Shown piece after piece: positions 8,701 to 20,700 of a DNA stretch of 22,694 nt (within the stretch, counting starts at the first letter, position 1; each line of letters starts with the position of its first letter). Origin of the DNA: Trebouxia sp. TZW2008 (taxonomy: Eukaryota > Chlorophyta > Trebouxiophyceae > Trebouxiales > Trebouxiaceae). The position numbers and the translations under genes were made by a program. Under the pieces are notes generated by a model. The model ran no database searches. It was not told where the DNA came from and worked only from the letters and a program-made list of their open reading frames with translations. The DNA is taken from positions 1 through 22,694 of the forward strand of contig BDIU01000537.1 of NCBI GenBank assembly GCA_002118135.1, in the 5' to 3' direction.

Positions 8701-11700
8701 GCATTTGGCACTTGTCAATGTCTGAAGACAGTCTCTGGCCTGAGAAGGAATGGCCGTCGCTGATGGTGCCCTACAGCCCTGCCCTTGCAGCTTGCATCAC
8801 ATCAGCAGGTGCGTCAATGAATGATTCTGTTGCTGTCTTCACATGCATGGCACAAGCGAGAAATGAACAAAAAACATGTACAAGCAGAATACATGCAAGA
8901 CATAAGCAGAAAACAAGCAAAACACATGCAATGTGGACCTGTAGACCCAGTTCTGTTGCCTGCATGGCAAAGACAATGACACTTTCTGCTGGCCTTCAGA
9001 CGCAACCTACACTTTCTCAGGCTGGCTCCGGAACCAAGCTTAAATCCTGCCTCAATTCTTGTCCTCGGTTCCTGAACATATCTGAACACGTCTGAACACG
9101 TCTGAACACGTCTGAACACGTCTCAAGATGTCTGAACATGTGTGAATGTCTACAGGTCCGAACATGTCTGAACATGTCTAAACCTTCTGTGCATGTAGCC
9201 ATGATGTACAGCAGTATCAGAATGGCTGCTGCCAGTATCAGAACAGGCTTGACTTGGATGTGTGCCTGAAATGAACATGCAGCGGCATATGCATCAGCTT
9301 AGGTGTGAGTGGTGGTGCAGATACGCTCATGCCCGAGTGACCTGACTCTCACACTGGTCCTGTGCTTGCAGGCAACAGCGAGGCCACTTGCTTGCTGCAG
9401 CTGATGTCTCAGGCATTCAACAGCCTACCGCCTGACAACCAGTCACCGCTTCCTGGTGAGCGTTGCAATGCTGAAACCGTAATAATGACAATGACAATAG
9501 GAACACATTCCAGCACATGTGTTAGGTGTGTGTGGCCCAAGTCCTGTCTCGCCAGGCAGGCTTGTTCTGAGCGTCTTTGTAGGGACGTCTGACATTTAAC
9601 GTTTGCAATTCAGCTGAAAATATGACGTTTGTCAATGCAGTGACAATCATGCAGTATTTGCACGCACTTGCATGCAAACAGAATGTCAAGCGCACAGAGC
9701 GGTACCTGCTACAAGGATGTATGTTTGCAATGAGCTGATGATGGTCATGTCTGAAAGGTGGACAACAACATCTTGCCAACCCTTCCCCTCTTGCCCCACA
9801 TTCCCCCAAACAGGCCCTAATCCACCTGTTGAGGGACAGCAGAAAATGGCGCAACAACGGGCAGAAAGCTTTCCAAAAAGCTTATTGATCAAAGTTGAGG
9901 CTTGACTTCATCAGATGCATCTGCCCAGTACATATCAAATCAAAGTCCTAGCATGGCTGCATGCATATTTGTTTCAGCCATGCTTTGTTGCAGGCATGCT
10001 ATCTTTGCCCTTGCTGAGCACCCAAGCGCTGCATCCCTCTTCTTCTCTCAAAGCCAGGGCAGGCCAGGTCCTGTCCTACCTGAGGCCTGCTCTCCAGGGC
10101 CGCTCCAAGCCCTTGCAGGCATCCAAAGAAGAAGATGAATGGTTGTTGGGCAAAACACTGTACAGCATTCCTTGCCTGATTCAACAGTCGTTGGGTTTGC
10201 TGAAAGACCTCTGGCAGCGTAGCTCGACCCTCGAGCAACAGCCGCCAAAGAAGAAGAGCGACAGTCAGGCATCAGCTAAGGCTGTTTCTCAGGGCACTGT
10301 GACATCGCCGCTGATCTGGCTAGGGCAGTTTCAAACAGCCCTGCAGAGGATCAGAGCAGCAAGTGGGAGCAGGGCAGAGGATGGGAGCACCCCCCTTAGT
10401 CATCAGCAGGATGAGGTGATGCGAATGATCCTGACAGCCCTGCTGGATCATCCTGACCCAGAAGTCCAAGCAGCAGCTGCTTCAGCATGTGCAGAAGCAG
10501 TTGGTGCCTTCCCTTTCTGCGGCATATCCTTCTTGCCTCTGGTGGTGTTCAAGCTACAGAGCAGCGTGGCAGCATCACAGCAAGGTACAGTCAACTGAAA
10601 TCACAGGAAGTGTAGGTCTTGAATCAGCACTTCGCAGGCTTCAGTCTGTCAAGCTGGTTGCATGTGTCAGAGATGCACCTGCTGATTCTCCAGGCAGCTC
10701 TTCACGCCAAGGTGTATATGCTGCTCATGCGATTGTGCCTTGTCTCTTAGAAATACAATAACAGCCCCTGAGGAGAAAGGTTTGCATACTTGTCAAATTG
10801 CACAATGCCTGAAACAAGGATGTTTGCTTCTGTCAAAATGAATGGTTGGGGTTAGCACAGGACCAAACTGGTTGAACATGGTTGGTTGCTCCAGTACATA
10901 CCTGGCTGGGCCTAGCCTGTCTAGTACATGTCCAAAACGAGTGAACGAAAACATGAAGCTGCAAAGCCTGCCTCAAAACCACATCCACATTGAGTTCCAG
11001 CTCAGCAGCATGTGATGCAGGTGGCATGACTAAGCATGAGCAGTGTCAGCAAGCCAAAGTGCAACTGGCTGTGATAAGGGCCATACCCTGCATGGCCATG
11101 CATCAAATTGCCCTGCCCTTTGTGCAGCGTGCCCTCATGCCCTTCTCCCAACCAGGTATGCAAGCTTTGTCTGTTCTTCATGAGACTCAATGTGTTGATA
11201 AGCATGTTGAGCCAAATGCGCAAGGCTGTGCATCACAGTTGTGGCTGAATTAAATGTTACAGCTTGAACATTTACTTCGCATGCATGGTGACATGCGCTC
11301 AACAGCCTACGCTGTGCAACGAAGGCACTTTTCTGGGTCCTGGGGCTGGAGGGCTTCTCTACCCTACTTCCCCTCCACATCTCCGCTTGTCCCTTCCCCC
11401 TGCCCCCTTCCCCTCCCCCTAACCCCCTCCTCCTAACCCCTCCCCCTCTCCCCCTCCCTCTCTCTCCATCTACTCCTCCGCTTATCCCTTTTCCCCTGGA
11501 CCCTCCACCATCTACTTGTGTCAACCTCTTCTTTTCCTAACAATTCCGTCACTCTCGTCCTTACCTCAACCCCTCTCTTTTCCCTTGACCCCTGCCCTTT
11601 CCCTTCCCTCTGCCTCTAAAACCCCCCCTTTGGGCCCCCTCTCCTACCCCCCTCTGATTCCACCTCTTACCTGCTTCTGACCCCAGTCCCAGCGCCCTCT

Positions 11701-14700
11701 TATCCCGACCCTCCCCCCAACCCCCTTCTGACCGCCATCTTACGTTCCTCCCAACCCAGTGGCTCCCCTCTGGCCCCCCTCCCCTCAATTTCCCCCCTCT
11801 CTTCCACTTTTTCCCCCCTTACTTCGTGCTTGTGGTGCAACTGCTTCGCAAGTGAGGTTGTAGGCTTGGTCACGCAATAAAATGGTCATGGTGGGTTGAA
11901 ATCTTTACACGATACAATAATCATCATGTGCTCAAATGATCATTGTGTGACAGAATGATCATCATGTGACAGTATGTCATGCTCGCACAGGGGCCCCAGA
12001 GCTGCTACATGCCCTGGCCCTCAGGATGCACACTCGAATTTGGCTCACAACTGGCAGGGGTTTCAACGGGGTGTCGGGGGAATTGCTGGGGTTCAGCAAC
12101 TCCTACCCACATGCTAATGAGATGCTACGCACTGTGAGAGCAAGCTGCATCCGTGATGTGTGCAGTCATGACAGTACTAGAGGGGTGGAGCTTGTCAAAG
12201 CAATCCAGGTGAGTCACAATTGTTGGTTACTTTGGCAATTCCTTCCCTCATGCTGGTGACATGTCACGCACTGTGAGAGTCAGCTGCATCCGTGATGTGT
12301 GCAGTCAATACACATCAACCCAGGAGTGGAGCCTGTAAAGGCAATTCATGCAAGTCATCAGCATCATCATGAGTTAGTCATCATCATTTAGTCATCAGTG
12401 AGTCATCGTGATTGCAACATAGCGAGGATTTATGGCCCTGCCTGGTGCACAGAGAAGCATTGAGTGATTTCAAGCTATTTTGTCAAGGCAAGGCATGTTT
12501 GGTGGATTTGCTGTAGCATGGATATCTTTGCGTTTGATTGAATTCACTGCAAGTGTTTGCGTGAAACTGCACAGATTCTTGAATTGTTGGAAAGTCGCAC
12601 TGACTGATACTTGCATTGCTGAAAGCCTCAGTTTTGTGTAGGAGTGTTTAGAGGACAGGTGTGGGGCAGTTGCATCTTTAGGGCTGCAGGCAATAGCCCT
12701 GCTGTGTGAGGATGACGTGTTGGAGTTCTACGCTGCGTGGAGAGTGGTGCACAGGGCACTCCCCAAGCTGCCTCAACAGGTCTGACCCTCAAGCTCCAAG
12801 TCAACTGCAGTTGAATGTTTCCTGACAGATTTCAACAGCAGCAGCTGATGCATTTGCCTGTACTCATGGATGCATGCTTGCCACAGCAATGTAAGTTACA
12901 TTCGTCTCTGTCATTTGATTGACACACCCTGGCATGTGGATGTCTGAGTGTGTCTGCTTAGGTAGAGCAGCCTGTTTAGGCAAAGCAGGGGTTGCAAACC
13001 TCTGACTACAACAAACTGCATGCATACTCTGACATTGAAAGCAACTTGACTCATGCACAGGAGGACGTGGCATGTGAGTGGGTGAGCCTGCTTAGGCATG
13101 GGGTTCTGGATGCAGATGTCAACCCTGACAAGGCTGTTGTCATCATTGACATGCTCTGGACAGCAGCTGCTCATGACTCATCCAAGGTGACTTGGGGACG
13201 TGTTTCATGCTCGCTTTGTCAAAGGCCATGTACACTGATGAGCAACCATGGAATGCTCATGCTACTTGTCATTTTCTGAAGATTCAATGCGTTGGATGTC
13301 AAGATCACAGTGGCCATGCATGATAGCGTTCAGACAGATTTGTAGAAATCTGCAGTCTCTTACATGATTGCTGCACAAGTGCTTGCTACACTAAAAGACA
13401 GTTGCCCTCAGTTCAGATCAGTCTACTGCGCAAGGAGGCCAAATGATTTGTGCAATATGGCTTTATGGGACTGCAAGTAGGTTTTGGCATGATTTTGGAT
13501 GTACTTTGAACAGGTCAGGTCGACAGCTTACGAAGCCCTAGCAGCATATCCCATGGATTTGCTAGAGACCCTAGAGGGTCTCAGGCCCCTGCAGCTGTGT
13601 GTGAAGCTGCTGATGAGCGAGCCTGATGCGGCGGCTAGGGTGTCAGCTGAAGTGCTGGTGGGCAAAGCCCTTGCCCATGAGCACCTGCGAAGACGCAGGT
13701 CTGAAAGTGCTACTCTTCTTTTTGTGCGCTGTTTTTCTCTTCTTGCTGTTAACCCCCCTGAACCCCTTCCTCCCTCACTCCCACCCATCCTCCTCCCTCC
13801 CTTCTCTTAGCAGGTTGTCTTCCTCTTCTTGTTTTTCCTCTTCTTTCTCTTTGCTCGTGTCTTCCTCTTCTTCCTGAAGCAGATGATGCCATTTGCTTCG
13901 TAGTATCCCTTGAGCTACAAGCTGAGGTTCAGCATTGTGTCATACTTTTGCATGACAAATGACCAAGGCTTTTACTGTTGTCAGCAGCTGACAATCTGGA
14001 CATGATCAAACATGACATCATGCGCACTTGTGTTGCAACACTGACAACATCATGACAAACAGCATCACTGATGCCTATCGCATGATGTGCACATTTCAAA
14101 GCACACATGACTTGCATGCTATCTTCTGTGCTCATCACGTGATTAACCACGCGATGGCAGCCATCATGCTACGCCACTGCAAACATTTTATTCTCTGTCA
14201 GGGAAGTCTTTTCAGGTTCGTACATTGCCTGCATTTACTGGACAGCTCTGCCTCTCCAGAATTTCAAGTCCACAGTTCAAGTTACGTCTGAACAAGTCTT
14301 CTCACAACATAACCAAAGCAGAGGTCCACAGATATTCTGTGTGTCCAGGTATGTGGGAGGCACAGCTAGGCAAGCGCCAAGCAACACAGGAAAAGCAGCT
14401 GTTGACCCCAATACCGTTGAGTACCAGCTGACCCACTCACTGCCTAGGCAGCTTCTGCAGCACTCAGCAAAGCAGGCACGGCATGCCTCACCAGGTCAGC
14501 CCTCTTCTTCTTGCAGACCACTTTGTTGATGCTGTGCTTGTCAGCTTGACAAAGGACATTGATCTGACACAAATTGCATCATCAGAACGTTTGCAAATCA
14601 GTGTTGGGCTTGCCTGCTTAATGCACACATGGCCATATGCTGCAAAGAAGGCTTCTGTACCAAATTTGGATGAGCATCAAAGGATGTGGGTGCAAAGCCT

Positions 14701-17700
14701 GATGCTCCTTTCGAAGGTTCTGCAAGCTGCCTTCAGAAATTTGTGCAGTGCATGCCAGTCATGCAATGGGCTCCTCATCATCACATTTGTTCTTGTTGTG
14801 TCACCTTGTAATTTGCACTGGTGATGTCATCTTGTTACAAGGACAATCGTGTCATGACAGGATTGTGACAATGGTAATGCTTCTCCCAATGCAGGCGTCA
14901 ACCTTCTCCTTTGGGGTCCCCTACCTCCACCCTCCCCGCAAAACCCTAGCCCTGCTGAGAAGGCAGAAGCGGCAGAGGCCTACAAGCAAACCTTTCTGGC
15001 TGTGGTGGAGCAGCCCTGTGGTCTGGGGCTGTCCCAAAGAGCCCTGCTGCTGTTCAGCTGGGGCCGCTTTTTGGCCAGGTGGCTGTCAGCCTGCAAGGCT
15101 GCTCAGGGGGGTCCAAGGGGGGTCGGCAAAGGGGCTCAGCTTGGGACTGCGAGTGCAGGAGGTGGGTGGCCTGCTGTATTGTGACTGTACAACCAACAAG
15201 CAACTAATCAGTTGATAAACAGAGTTTGACAGTCCAGGTAGGGAGCTCAGATGTGACTCGTTGCATTTCCTGGCTTGACAGCACAGGTTGAGGTATTTAG
15301 GAACCTGAGACTATCTGTGCTGAAACGTCTGCTGCAAGACCAAATTTCACTAGCTCACATTGACACGCACCAAAAACATCTGACTGTGCCCTCTTTTGCC
15401 ACTTCCAGACATGCGCAGCTTGGTCCTTGGATACGACAGCATGCGGGTCAACAACTTCAGTGTTTTGGTTAGATTTGGGGAGGTGATGAGACAGCTCCAG
15501 TCAGTATGGTCTCTCACTACCTTTCCAAGCCTCACCAACCTACTAAACTTGTTGACATGCGTGCTTTTGCATCCAAGGGCCAGGGCTGCTTGCTGTGTCT
15601 GTACACATGCGGCTGGGTGCTTCCACCAATCTGTCATAGCACAACAAGGACTGATGATGGCCACTTGCCGGTCTGCCAAAGAATTGTTCCTGAGATCCTT
15701 TCAAGTGAAGGTACTGACAAACGTATGGGGTCAGACAGCACAGTGCACAACACCAAGCATCTTGCTGCCTTTTCTTTTATCCTGTACAATGTTGCTGTGT
15801 GGTGCAGAACAAGTGTGGAGGGCTGTTGTTGAGGCCCTTGAGGGCAACAGCCCTACAGCAGCTGAGAATGCAGCTGCTGCAGCAGCTGCCCTGTGTCAGG
15901 TGCTCCCAGCTGGGGCGCATGACCTTGTGTCAGAAGTGGTGCAGAAGCTGCAGAGAGGATCGGAAAGCCAGTGAGTAGTCACTGATACGGTCTGTACAGC
16001 CCATTGATAGCAGATCACAATGCATTTGAACCTGCGTTGGGTCTTCTTGCCAAAGAAAACCCGCGCTGTAAAAATGTCCTTGCATGTGCTAGCATACTTA
16101 TGTCTGAGTGGCCAAATTCCCAACCTCAGCGGCTGTTGAGGCTGTTTGCAGAGCATCATGCCTACTGCTTCCTTCTATTGCAGGTCAATAGCTGTAGCAA
16201 GCGCTTGCACAGTAGCCCTAGGCCCTGCCGTCGCACACACACACTCAACAGACAACCACGCCCGCAAAGACGTAGTCACGCAACAGCTGGACCTCCTTTC
16301 TCAGACTAGAAGTTCTAGTCTCAGATCTGCTTGTGCTGAAAGCCTGGGACTCTTTTTGGCCAACTACTCCTCTTCAGCTTCCTCAGCCAAAGGTTCTGAC
16401 TCTGCCAAAGGCCTGGCAATGCAAATATGGGGTAGCATGCTGCGCACGCTGTGCACGCTTTGCCCTGGTGTGGTGGCAGCTGTGCAGCAGCTATTTGAGT
16501 CAGCACCGGGCTGGCTGGATGTGAAATGCCTTGAGGGGCTACAGTCAGATGCTGATGTTGCTACTGATAGTGATGAGAGCGTGGAAGTTGTGCTTGGCGT
16601 CATGGCAGGCAAGCGTTATCACATCAGCTTGTCTCCAAGGCTTCCTGTACCTTGGCTGTTGCTATGCTGTCAAGAAGGGCTCAGCTTGTTACAATTGCTT
16701 TGACCCATGTGTGCATGCACAGCATCATGACCCAGATAGCTTCAAGCAAATGCTGCTTTGTGCCACAGCATCATCTTTTCACCCTTTCAACTTCTTTAAA
16801 GCGAGGTGTGGGTGATCTGTGTCTGCATGCATGTGCGCAGGGCTAGCTCATGCAGCCCCAGCGTTGGCAGCTTCCACAGCAGCTTCCACAGCAGCTAGCT
16901 TGCCAGCTGCCTTCTTGGTCATGCTCCAGACAGTCACACACGACTTGCTGCAGCAAGCCAGCCAAAGTTCAGGGTCCAAAGACACAAAACAGTCTGTCAA
17001 GCTTGATTTGACCAAACTCGACGCTTCTGATGCTGCGTTGCTGCAAGGCTGCTGTCTTGCTCAGGCTGCTGTGTGCGCTGTGCTCTGTGGGCAACAACGC
17101 TCACTGCAGCAACAGCAGGCAGATCAGCATGGCTTGCAGCAGAAGCAGCAGCACCAGCAGCGGCTGTTTGCTACAGCAGTGCGGCATCTGAGAGCAGTTT
17201 TAGCCAAATCCAAAAACGGTAAACTGATGGGCGCAGCCGCCAGCTCGCTAGGTTCAGTGCTCAGCTCAGTGCTCAGCACTCAGGGGCTTCGCACACATCT
17301 CGCGTCAGACTCACACACCCCTCAGCACAGCGCGCAGGGCTCAGCTGACACAGTTCAGAACAGCAGCCCGCCCATGAAACCTTATTCAGAATCCTCCCAG
17401 CAGCGCACTCAGAGCTCAGCACAGCACGGCGCAGTCGCTGAGCAGGATTTGACTGAGTCTGAGCTCAAGAACGCTGTGTCAGACATCATAGCAGGCTGTG
17501 ATTACGCCTCAAAGCTGCCCAGCGCAGCAATGGCAAAGCAAGGTTTGGCCACGGGGCTAGCTGCATTTCTTGTAAGGGCAGAAGATCAGGAGACAGGTAG
17601 TGCCCTGCTTGAGAGGGCTGATTGGAAGCAGCAGGCACATGACGCATTGAAGGTATGCTGCAGGCATTCTGAAATGCATATATGTTCATGATGCATGCAA

Positions 17701-20700
17701 GTCTGTCGTTACATCAATTGCCAGGTACATCCTGTATCGCGCAGAACTGTTGTGTACCATGCGCCTTCATCATGCATGCAAACCTGCTGTTGAACCAATT
17801 TTGCCCATAGCTAATCTCCCACAATTGCCTCCTTCAACACAGCAGCATGCTGTGAGCAGACTGTTCATAGCGTCACACTCAAGTCAAGCTTCACTATCTT
17901 TTGGTGTCAAACTTGCAGGCTTTGGGACAGCTGGCACTGCATGACACAGACACAAGGGTCACAGCTTCCGCAAGCTTCTGCCTGGCTGCCGCCTGTCATT
18001 CTCACAGGCAGAAGAAGGGTAGAGGCGCCTCCTCAGGAGGGCCAGACGGTGGGGCGCTTCAGAAGACCCTGGCAGGGCTGCCTGAAGATGGAGCCATGAG
18101 GGCCCTTGTGCAAGCTGTACTTTCAGGTGGTACTGCTACTCTTCTTCTGCCTGGAATTCTGGGATTCAGCTTCTTGGGGAGGGACAGATGATGGAGCTTC
18201 CCTGAGGCCCTGACTGGGCTTTTTTGGGAAGCTTCATCTGTGAAGGGCAACAAAATCAACACTGAGTGGCGCTTTTGGTTTCAGCTATGTTCTAGTGCTG
18301 CAAAACCACTGAGTCCTGTCTGAATCCGCTTCTTCGCATCACATAACAGTAAGTGCTGCTGCGGTTGCTGTCGCTGTATGGCCCCGCTGCTGGCAGCGCT
18401 GTTGAGTATTCTCTGCCGATCCACTTGTTACAGAGCTCCAGCTTGGTATCATGCAGTCCCCTGGATCTCATCAACATTTGTTCGCTGTGCGACTCTCCTT
18501 CAGCGCAGCGACAGCAACACCTGTCACTCATTGCAGCAACAGCAATTATGAGCATTCAGCACAGCAAGAGCATTCAGCACAGCAAAAGCAATACCTATGA
18601 TGTGACGTCTGCAGAGGCACAAGGGCAGGGCTCGCAATCAAGTCAAGCAGCTGTGGCGGCAGCTGTGAGGTGTCTGGCTGCGGCCCCGCGCCTACCCCCC
18701 ATGGACTGGGCCACACCTCTTCATTACATGCTAGAACTCCCCACGGCTCAATTAGGGGCAAGTCAGGCAGACCGCCTCTTGACAGACTCAGGCATGCTAG
18801 CACAAGCTGCATCAAGCACAGCTGAAGATACAACACCAGTGTCAGATGCTGCACGTCTGAGCAAAAGAGGCAAAGCGCTGGAGGATGGCTTAGCTTTGCC
18901 TTCTGCCGATGTCTTGCTGGCCTTGAGGCATGGGGCTACGCCTGGACTTGGTCTGAGTGAGTTCCTGGACAATGTAATGAGGCCACAGCGCTTTGCTCAG
19001 CTGCCTCTGCAGCTTCAGCAGATGCTGCTCACTGGACTGCCAGAGGTGCTAGCATCACTGCCAGCTCAGCGCAGCGCAGCAGTGGCCAGCACGCTATGGA
19101 CCCTGGTCTCAAATTCCAATTTGAACATTGCAAGTGAGCTCAGCATGGCAGCCTGGGTGGGGTTGGCTAGGTATCTGCAAAGCACCTCAGCAAGCAGTTT
19201 GAATTCTGGCGCCCAAGCAGCAGCAGTTCTGCAAGCTGTGCATGAAGCTGTGCAGCAGCTGCTCCAAAAGCTGCCTCGCCTGCCATTTCTGTTGCCAGGG
19301 GAAACACTGCCTGCGCCAGAGCAGGACTTGGAAGCTGCGCTGAAGGCAGCTGTGCAAGACTCTGGACATCAGAGAAGTATAATTCTTGATACGACAGCAG
19401 ACCAGATCCTAGTTCACATAGTCTGGGGAGCTGCAATTGCTTGCTTGAAGGCAGCACCTGTAGAGAAGGTACTGTGCACTTGCTCTTGTCAGCGCCAATG
19501 TCCCGGGTGGATCCTGATTGCATCAAGCTCATGCCAATTCAACTGGTTCAGAACAGCTTCCGACAGACTTGCATGGAGGCAGTTGATTTTATCTGTATGT
19601 ACCTAGCCGCTGGGTTTCGAGGCCTGCCTACCAAGCATGTTCCAGGAAAGAATGAACATACATGCCAGTGCTGGCAACAGCCTGACTGATATTGCGTCTA
19701 CAAACCAAATCAGGAGCTCTTCTCACTATGGTGCCCACCTGCACCTGCATTCTGCCTGCTAAATAGCAGAACTGCCAGAGCAACTACTGTGTGAAGATCG
19801 CAGCTTGCAGGCTGTGAGCAGCAGCCTTACAAAGCTCACATACATGTTGTATTGCTGGACATACGTTTGCTGTCTCATTCAAGCAAGCAATCAACAATGC
19901 ATATGCCTTTGCTCATTTGCAGCCTTTGCCTATTTGCAGCCTTTACATCAGCTCTGCTTTGAGGGTCTGTTTGATACTGCTGACATCGCAGTGATGCTGT
20001 GAATGGTCCAGTAAATTGTGAAGACGAATCATGAATTGTTGTGCATGCAGTTGCAAGCCTGGCTACAGATAGAGCAGCAGGGCCCCAGGTGGACAATTGC
20101 CAGCTTTGCCACAGCAGTGTTGGTTCAGCATGGCAAGCTGCCCACTGATGCACTGAAGCCTGTGAGGTAAGGTTCAGAAGTCGTCGTTTCAGTATACGCA
20201 TAGTTGACATTGCTCCATGGACAGCATGCATGCCCTGCCTTCAGCATCACTAGGCAGTGCTAGATTGCAGGCGTCATACACCATCTCTGGAGGAAATTGG
20301 TGTTTGCTGCTCATGCAAAACCATATGAGACCTGTGAAAAGCCATTATGGGCTGTGATGTTGACTCTAAATTGGCATCTTGGGGAACTTACATCGATTTG
20401 AGTCCTACTAACTCGCTCCGCTCCCAGTGGTTCTTCTGAGAACGCAATGCATTGACAGCAGTCATTTGTTGGTTTGAAATGTGATATTGCTGCAGTGGCT
20501 GCTTCTGCTGACAGGTCAAGACTGCTGTTCACATCAGCTGACACCCTACCACCAGCCCAACTGCCATAACCTTGGCATGGCTTCTATCACACATAATCTA
20601 GCATTTGACATCCTGCTTACATGGATTTTGCTGCCTTTTTGAGCATGCACTGTCACACAGGCGGATGTGCGCCAGTGCCAAGTCAGGGGAGGTGGCATCG

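Larger units (their letters stand above)
9372..13698 (+). other. RST1/FOCAD exon block 2: central conserved core
   Basis: Exons read are 9372-9455, 9994-10584, 11021-11155, 11991-12208, 12654-12779, 13061-13186 and 13514-13698. The long exon 9994-10584 ends with a HEAT-like helix pair (LLDHPDPEVQAAAASACAEA, then GISFLPLVVFKLQ). The exon at 11021 encodes LAVIRAIPCMAMHQIALPFV, and 11991-12208 carries MHTRIWLTTGRGF and the strongest family block, ASCIRDVCSHDSTRGVELV. Exon 12654-12779 continues with LQAIALLCEDDVLEFYAAW. Exon 13061-13186 encodes VNPDKAVVIIDMLWTAAAHD, and 13514-13698 ends in ALAHEHLRRR. Two donors in this block are weak (GTCTGA after 12779 and after 13698). Other junctions are standard. 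Confidence 0.85.

Noticed and set aside
9071..9182. CRISPR-like array
   Set aside because: The units are contiguous 10-mers without spacers, in a eukaryotic intron.
11135..11788. Minus-strand Gly/Arg-rich open frames across the C/T tract
   Set aside because: They arise from the G/A composition of the opposite strand and have no other protein signature.
13699..13877. Extension of exon 13514-13698 through a Pro/Ser/Leu-rich frame
   Set aside because: It runs straight into the pyrimidine tract, and the family block ends at ALAHEHLRRR.
15275..15720. Open frames in the intron before exon 15808 (for example RSLVLGYDSMRVNNFSVLVR)
   Set aside because: The direct join 15161 to 15808 is phase-consistent and reproduces the spacing of the plant protein. 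These frames would insert unmatched sequence.
18353..18503. Upstream extension of exon 18504-19468 (LLRLLSLYGPAAGSAVEYSL)
   Set aside because: No acceptor gives the needed phase 1 in that frame, a TAA lies immediately upstream, and the acceptor at 18503 fits. Kept only as an alternative.
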